Shown one piece after another: positions 58,441-64,000 of a DNA stretch of 64,000 nucleotides (position 1 is its first letter; every line of letters starts with the position of its first letter). The position numbers and the translations under genes are program-made. Source of the DNA: Pyrocephalus nanus (lineage: Eukaryota > Chordata > Aves > Passeriformes > Tyrannidae); assembly GCA_038380795.1 (NCBI GenBank), contig CM076261.1, positions 94,448,418 to 94,512,417 on the forward strand, written 5' to 3'. The notes under the pieces were generated by a model that saw nothing but the letters and a program-made list of their open reading frames with translations, searched no databases and was not told the DNA's origin.

Positions 58441-58817
58441 AGCTGTCAATATATGTAATTAAAATATTTTTGTTATAGATGGACTTCCCAAGAGTCTTCT
58501 CTTCTCTAGGAAGGATTAATGAAGTGTACAACCACACTCCCTATTTCTTCTGTCTATAGCTTGTATCTTGTCCAGAGAAAACTTCCTCTATCTTTTAATT
58601 ATTACAGGTTGTCTCAATGATTTTCAGTCATTTAAGAAATACCTATTTTTTTGGAACAGCACACTTTTTCGGTGAGTGATGAGAAGCATCCTAAAGTAAT
58701 GCTGTTTTAGGAAGATGGGATCTCAAAAGTGATTTACATACTTAGCAACTTGCTCCAGATTCTATTCATTAGCTTGAACTCTTCCATTCTTGACTTATCT
58801 TAGTAGATACAAATAAG

Positions 58818-58871
<54 letters not shown>

Positions 58872-60204
58872 CAAGCTCAACTATTTTACTGGATGCCAGG
58901 GTTTCTGAAACAGTTCATAGAAAGTAAAAGCACCTGAGCATCTTTTGGGTTGTTTTTAGTGATTAATTAATCTGTCTGTTATCCAGACATTTTTCTAGAA
59001 ACTAGGTAGATAAGGGATCCCATAAACAAGCAGTGGCATGTTCAGAAAATAGAAGGGGGGGTCCTGGTCTTCAGGAATTTCTCATTTACATGCAGGAGGA
59101 CAAGATTGTAAAGACAGTTGTCAACCAGTCCAGGAGAACAGGGCAGCAGTGCCTTGGCAATGGCATTATCAGAGTAGTTAAGTGGTACTCACATATAATA
59201 GAGCTGAAGTTAAGGAAACTTAATAAAAATTCTAATTTCCAAGCCGTGGGCAGTAAATATCATAGTCCCTCTCATTTCCTCCTCCAAGACATGTTATTGT
59301 CCTCTGGAATCAATGTCATCTTCTGCTTCCTCCTTTCTCACTTTCCCCCACCTTCCCAAATGCTGGCACATTGTTTCAGCCAGTATTATCAGAGGGTTTT
59401 TTGCATGTTTGTTTTCATAACAGTGAAATAAAAGCCTCTGAAATGCCTTTTTTTTTTCTGCAGTTGTCGTAACTGCCTTCATTAATGACGCTTCTCTTTG
59501 TTGGGACGAGATGATTTATTTTATTATATTTGCCAAGAAATGTATCTGGGAGAAAAAACAAACTGTGAGAAACAGACCTTGTCATGCCATGCACGCTTGA
59601 CTTTCAAACTGATCTTACTGGAAGCAACATTATGGGGACAAAGCTGAGGCACTGCCATTCTCTTGAACCTCAAAGACATGGGGAGTCTTGACAGTCCTCC
59701 AGGAGAAACTCTTGAGCTAGCAGTGTGCCCATTGAAATTCAAGGAAGTGCCTTCCCTTCTCTCTCTGGTTTCAGACTTCTGAGTTCACAGAAATGCGAGG
59801 CAAGTCTTCTGCTTTGAAAATGATCTTGCCCTCGTGAAGGTGGGAGTCACCTTGGGAACTCCAACTCAGGCATTCAGCTTTCTCCTATAGCTACAGGACA
59901 TCTGTGTTCCAGGAGGAGACCTGAGCAGACTAAGGAAATGAAGAATGGTCTCATCTGCTGTCCGTTTCTACTCATCAGAAGCTGCAAATCCCACTGGAAA
60001 ATGTCTCTCTTTGCCTTAACTTTAAAAAATACAATAAGGAAGAGTGGCTGCTTAAGGGTGTGAGGCAGCTTAGAGGAATCCCAGCAAGGGCTGACCCAAA
60101 ATAAGACATAAGCACTGGAAGAATTCCATCCAGGGTGATTCTCATCTGGGTTCAACAGGATTATCTCCAGAATAAAAGTGGAGTTTGAACATCCCAACTT
60201 CACT
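58441..60204. other. Unique DNA with very long T-run
   Basis: Contains the 47-base T-run at 58822-58868. Otherwise AT-rich with no recognisable gene. The 132-codon open stretch at 59033-59431 has no domain signature. Confidence 0.5.
58822..58868 (+). repeat. (T)47 homopolymer
   Basis: Uninterrupted T residues between 'aagtgcc' and 'atacaagctc'. If it were the tail of a minus-strand retrocopy, an AATAAA on that strand should lie just to the right; none is visible. Confidence 0.9.
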
Positions 60205-60485
60205 GTTGTGACCAGTGACAGCACTCAAGGGAACGGCAAGAAGTGGAGTCAGGGGAGGTTTAGGTTGGATCTCAGGAAAAGGTTCTTCCCCCAGAGGGTG
60301 GTTGGGCACTGAACAGGCTCCCCAGGGCAGTGGGCACAGCACTAAGGCTGACAGAGCTCTAGGAGCATTTGGATGATGCTCTCAGGCACATGGTGGGATT
60401 GTCTGTGCAGGGCCAGGAGTTAGGCTTGATGATCCTGACGGGTCATTTCCAACTCAGGGGACTCTGTGATTCTGATTCTGTGATC
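60205..60485 (+). mobile_element. CR1 LINE, ORF2 end plus 3' UTR
   Basis: From 'tgacagcactcaagggaacg' through 'tcaggggaggtttaggttgg', 'gggcactgaacaggctcccc' and 'tctcaggcacatggtgggat' to the tail 'gactctgtgattctgattctg'. Closely resembles the copies at 34476-35128 and 63133-63515. Confidence 0.92.
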
Positions 60486-60614
60486 TCTGGCCAATGGACA
60501 GTGCTGGTGATGGTGCTGCTGGGTCTTGTGTCACCAACAGATTTCCATTTCTGTGCATGTTAGCATCATGATAATTGGTGTTTGGGAAAGGCAAAGGTAA
60601 CGGTGTCCTTCTCC

Positions 60615-61122
60615 AACCATATTCTGGGATGCATCTAAAGCAGCGTGACCAGCAGATAAAATGAGGTGATTCTTTCCCTCTACTCTGTTCTTTTGAGACC
60701 CCACCTGGGACTGCATCCAGCTCTGAGGTCCCCAAAATAAGAAAGACTTGGGCCTGTCCAAAGGAGCCACTAAAATGATCAAAAGGGCTGCTATGGGGAC
60801 AGGATGGGAAGGTTGTTCAGCCTGGAGAAGAGAAGGCTCCAGGGAGACTTTAGAGCCCCTTCCAGGACTTGAAGAAAGGTTACAGGAAGGGCTGCAGAGG
60901 GATTTTTGAAAGGCTGTGCAGCGACAGGACAAGGGGAATGGCTTTAAACTGAAGGAAGGTAGATTTAGATTGATTATTAGGGAGAAATTCTTCCCTGTGA
61001 GGGTGGAGAGGCCCTGGCACAGGTTGCCCAGAGAAGCTGTGGCTGCCCCATCTCTGGAAGTGTCCAAGGCCAGGTTGGATGGGGATTGGAGCAACCTGGG
61101 ATAGTGGAAGGTGTCCCTGAGG
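60615..61122 (+). mobile_element. CR1 LINE, truncated before its tail
   Basis: Begins in ORF2 ('tattctgggatgcatctaaa gcagcg'), continues through 'tgagaccccacctgggactg', 'gttgttcagcctggagaaga', 'gtggctgccccatctctgga' and 'tggaaggtgtccctgag', then stops. The final 60-70 bases, including 'ggtcccttccaac' and the tail, are absent, so the 3' end was lost after insertion. Confidence 0.9.
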
Positions 61123-63132
61123 AATGTTTGTTCCTGGTTTTACAAATGGGTCTTCAAGATGAATTGAAGTCCAATGTTCAAAATCCCTCGAAAGGCCAAA
61201 GAAGGCTGGGTTTGAACTTGTGGTTTGAACCTTTTTAAGGATAACTTTCTATAATTTAATTCTGGTTTCTAAATCATGTCCCACCAACTTCCTGTTATTG
61301 AATACAACGTTAATTAATGCTGCTTTCACATGTTCTTAAGATCACCATGACTTTTATCACTGTCTTAATTAACACTGATATATTTCAAAGTTATCATTCC
61401 AAACCAGTTTATACCAAAATTAGTCAGTAAGAGGCTGTACCAAAGCCACGCAAAAAGTGATTCACCTGTTTCACTGACTCAAACAAATAATTTGGACTTT
61501 TTTTCATGGACAAATAATTTCCAATAGCAGTGTTTTATGGCAGAATGATTCTTGACTAACCCTAGTTGTCATGGTGTGTCAGTGATGAAGCAATGACTAA
61601 CTTCAGGTAACATTTTAAACCAATTTCAGCTTCTAGATTCAATATTTGCTCTATTTTCTAACTGACCACCATGCATTCACCATATGGGCTTTATGTTTCT
61701 TTCTGGGCCATGTCTACACCAAGCATAAGAGTTTAAGAAGTTGTGGTGAGTCAAATGTCCCCACAACCAGACCTCAAGGACCTCCCTTTCTCAGAGAGCT
61801 GCTGAGCAGAAGATTGAAAGTTCCATTATCTCCTAATTTACTTATTTATTTTACTTAAAACTAACCGGGAACTTTGGCGAAGATTTAGAAAGCTTGTCAG
61901 TGTGACCAAAAGTGGAATGGGTAACGTGCAGGGGGGGGATTAAGAACAAGCAGAAAGTCAGTCAGTGAGTGAAAAACTAAAAATAAATTAATTATTTTTA
62001 AATAAATTAATAATATTGAACGCCAACACCTCTGTCTAAGTCTGAACCTCCAGAGATATTAATATTTTGCTAATAATAACCACCCCCAGATCTGTCCCGC
62101 TCTGTGTATTGTACATATGCTGTAAGATATTCACTGCTAATTTGTCAGCAGGAAGGTCTTGAAATCCTCTCCAAAGACTTAAACGTCTTACAAGTTTTAT
62201 TTTTGCACTGAAGTTGCCGAAGGTGAGCCCAGTTTCACCACCCACGCTCACACTTGAAAAAAAAAAAAAGCTTCTAATTTGCAGGGAGAAGGTCCTCAAA
62301 TCCTCACCCACTGCAGGATGGTATTTTAAACTCTCCCAGAAGAGTCGATTATGGTGAGACCCTTAAATTACCACCTACATCCACACACCCACATGTGTGT
62401 GCACTTGGGTTCTTGAAACGTGGAGCCCTGGAAAATTGACTTTTCCAGGGATCTGGATGCAGGTTTCTCCATGTTTGTTGACAGAGAAGAGGTGAGAATT
62501 AGAAATCTGTTTGCAAGCTCTGCACAGGGGAGTTTTCACCACCGGAAAACTCTGTGTCTTAACAGTCTGGAGCTCATCTTCAAGTTTGCACACCTGTAAA
62601 TGTTTCTTTCTTTGGGTTCAGCCTGGAAATTAGGTTTATTTTCTGTACTGCTGCTGCTGCTGCTGCCTTATATCAGAGTGGTGTTTCAGCCTGGGTAGAG
62701 GTTATGCTTGTCCTTTTAAAAAGAAAAAGAAACCAATCAGAATAATATTGAACCTGTTGATGGACCATTTCATGGGGGGGAAGGTGAGCAAGCAAAGGTC
62801 CCTGTGAGAACAACACCATCCCTGCTTGCCAGGCAGGGAAGGAGAGGCACAGGAGGGGGGAATGCCCTGACTGATTAATGCTCACTGGCTTTTGCCAGGA
62901 CAGATTTAGGAAGAGATGTTCAATTTCCCAATTAGCAGTTTACTGTCTCAAGTACCTAACGGTACCTCTGCATATTTTATCCCCTCCTGTCTCTCTGGGA
63001 CACTCCAGCCAGTTTTTACTGAGCTCTGATCTGCTCCCAGGATTTGATCCTGTGATGTCTCTGCACTCCTTCCCAACCTGAGGTTTAGTTTCGTCCCCAG
63101 ATCACCTGTCAGGCTTCTTGCTGGAACTCCCC
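61123..63132. other. Unique DNA, possible conserved segment
   Basis: Repeat-free except (CTG)6 at 62648-62665. The part at about 62030-62240 has ordinary base composition and several homeobox-type cores, and could be conserved non-coding DNA. No exon recognised. Confidence 0.45.
62648..62665 (+). repeat. (CTG)6 microsatellite
   Basis: Six perfect CTG units in unique sequence. Not within an open stretch that has other coding support. Confidence 0.9.
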
Positions 63133-63515
63133 AATGTCAGAAGGATATAAAGCTGTTGGAAATGGACCAAAGGGGGGCTGTGAGGAGGGTGAAGGGTCTG
63201 GAGGTGAAGCCACGTGAGGAGTGGCTGAGGTCACTTGGCTTGTTCAGCCTGGAGAAGAGGAGACTGAGGGGAGCTTTCTCATGTGGAAAAGTGGAGGGGC
63301 AGGCACTGGTATCTTCTCTCTGGGGACCAGAGACAGGACTGAAAAAACAGCATGAAACTGTGTCAGGGGAGTTTCAGGCTGGATATTGGGAAAAATTTCT
63401 TCACCCAGAGGGTGGTTGGGCACTGACCAGGCTCCCCAGGGCAGTTGTCACAGCACCAAGGCTGACAGGGCTCAAGAATTGTTTATAAAGTGCTCTCAAG
63501 TACAGGTGGGATTCT
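63133..63515 (+). mobile_element. CR1 LINE, ORF2 end, partial 3' UTR
   Basis: Starts 'agaaggatataaagctgttg', with codons for '[15 protein letters not shown]' at about 63232-63277, then 'gggcactgaccaggctcccc' and 'aagtgctctcaagtacaggt', and stops at 'gattctgttcc'. It lacks the final tail block. Confidence 0.9.
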
Positions 63516-63784
63516 GTTCCTAAAAAATACAGCTATTTCTCTCAACATCCTCTCTACATCTCTGAGCAGTATCTGGGAACTTGGCTAGAAAGGCCCACTT
63601 TCTAAAAGCAAATAAGGTCATTAACATCCCAGCTGAGATTCTCAATATGCAAAAAGTCGGGGCAATTAGAGATGTTCAGCATCCTCTTAGCAGCTGTGCA
63701 TTTTGTGTTGGCATTTCGAAATTCATGGCCAGATTTGATGCTCATAAACGGGCATAGCGTGATCCAAAAACGTGTTTTAAAAAA

Positions 63785-63945
63785 GCCACAGAATATCCTG
63801 AGTTGGAAGGGAACCACAAGGATCATCAAAATCCAACTCTTGTTCCTGCATAGGACAACCTGAAGAATCACACCATGTGCCTTGAGAGCACTGTCCAAAT
63901 TCTTCTTGGGATGTGGCTGCAGTTCAATGGGAGAGGCCTTGGCTG
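63785..63945 (-). mobile_element. CR1 LINE, 3'-terminal fragment
   Basis: Antisense: 'gccacagaatatcctgagtt', 'ggaagggaaccacaaggatc' and 'ttgagagcactgtccaaatt'. It is the same subfamily as the sense copy at 63133-63515 and lies opposite to it. Confidence 0.86.
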
Positions 63946-64000
63946 TGTCAGGACTCATTGATTTTCTGTACATACATGACACTTTTTTTTTTCTCCCCAT

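Noticed and set aside
1..64000. tRNA, rRNA or snRNA genes
   Set aside because: Looked for GTTC-A-A-type B boxes and known small-RNA cores on both strands by eye; none with a foldable context was found. A covariance-model scan would be decisive.
1..64000. A novel defence or mobile-element-encoded system
   Set aside because: Apart from broken CR1 ORF2 pieces no enzyme domain could be read in any frame. The window shows no gene cluster that could form a system.

Overview
The window is vertebrate nuclear DNA, almost certainly from a bird. The main evidence is about fifty fragments of CR1, the dominant avian LINE. They are recognised by its conserved 3' end: the stretch around 'ggaagtgtccaaggccagg', the block 'ggtcccttccaaccc', and a tail of 'attctatg'-type octamers with no poly-A. 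Two pieces look like avian endogenous-retrovirus LTRs. No primate or rodent SINE/L1 pattern, bacterial operon, tRNA or rRNA gene, or CRISPR array was recognised. No intact host protein-coding gene could be supported; the window reads as intergenic or intronic DNA.

Layout. 1-24 kb: AT-rich unique DNA with scattered CR1 3' ends, plus one unusually 5'-complete CR1 copy (about 6995-8715, minus strand) that keeps a broken endonuclease domain. 24.3-24.9 kb: a diverged local duplication of about 150 bp flanking a CR1. 26.03-27.09 kb: a C/A-rich minisatellite. 27.09-27.43 kb: a compact CpG island with two CACGTG boxes, ZNF143-type motifs in opposite orientations, a CCAAT box and several GC boxes. It is the only promoter-like segment found. 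The best splice donor beside it lies on the minus strand, so a leftward transcript with a non-coding first exon is the favoured reading; its other exons were not found. 27.5-64 kb: unique AT-rich DNA with many CR1 fragments (about 21 plus, 9 minus), two ancient degraded CR1 ORF2 relics (33.6-34.3 kb minus; 40.9-42.3 kb plus), an LTR piece nested inside a CR1 (38.57-38.86 kb), and a second LTR-like block (57.52-58.44 kb).

Functionally the only candidate active unit is the CpG-island promoter with its neighbouring minisatellite. Everything else recognised is transposon debris or simple repeat. CR1 boundaries were judged by eye and may be off by 10-40 bases; strand is that of the CR1 mRNA sense.
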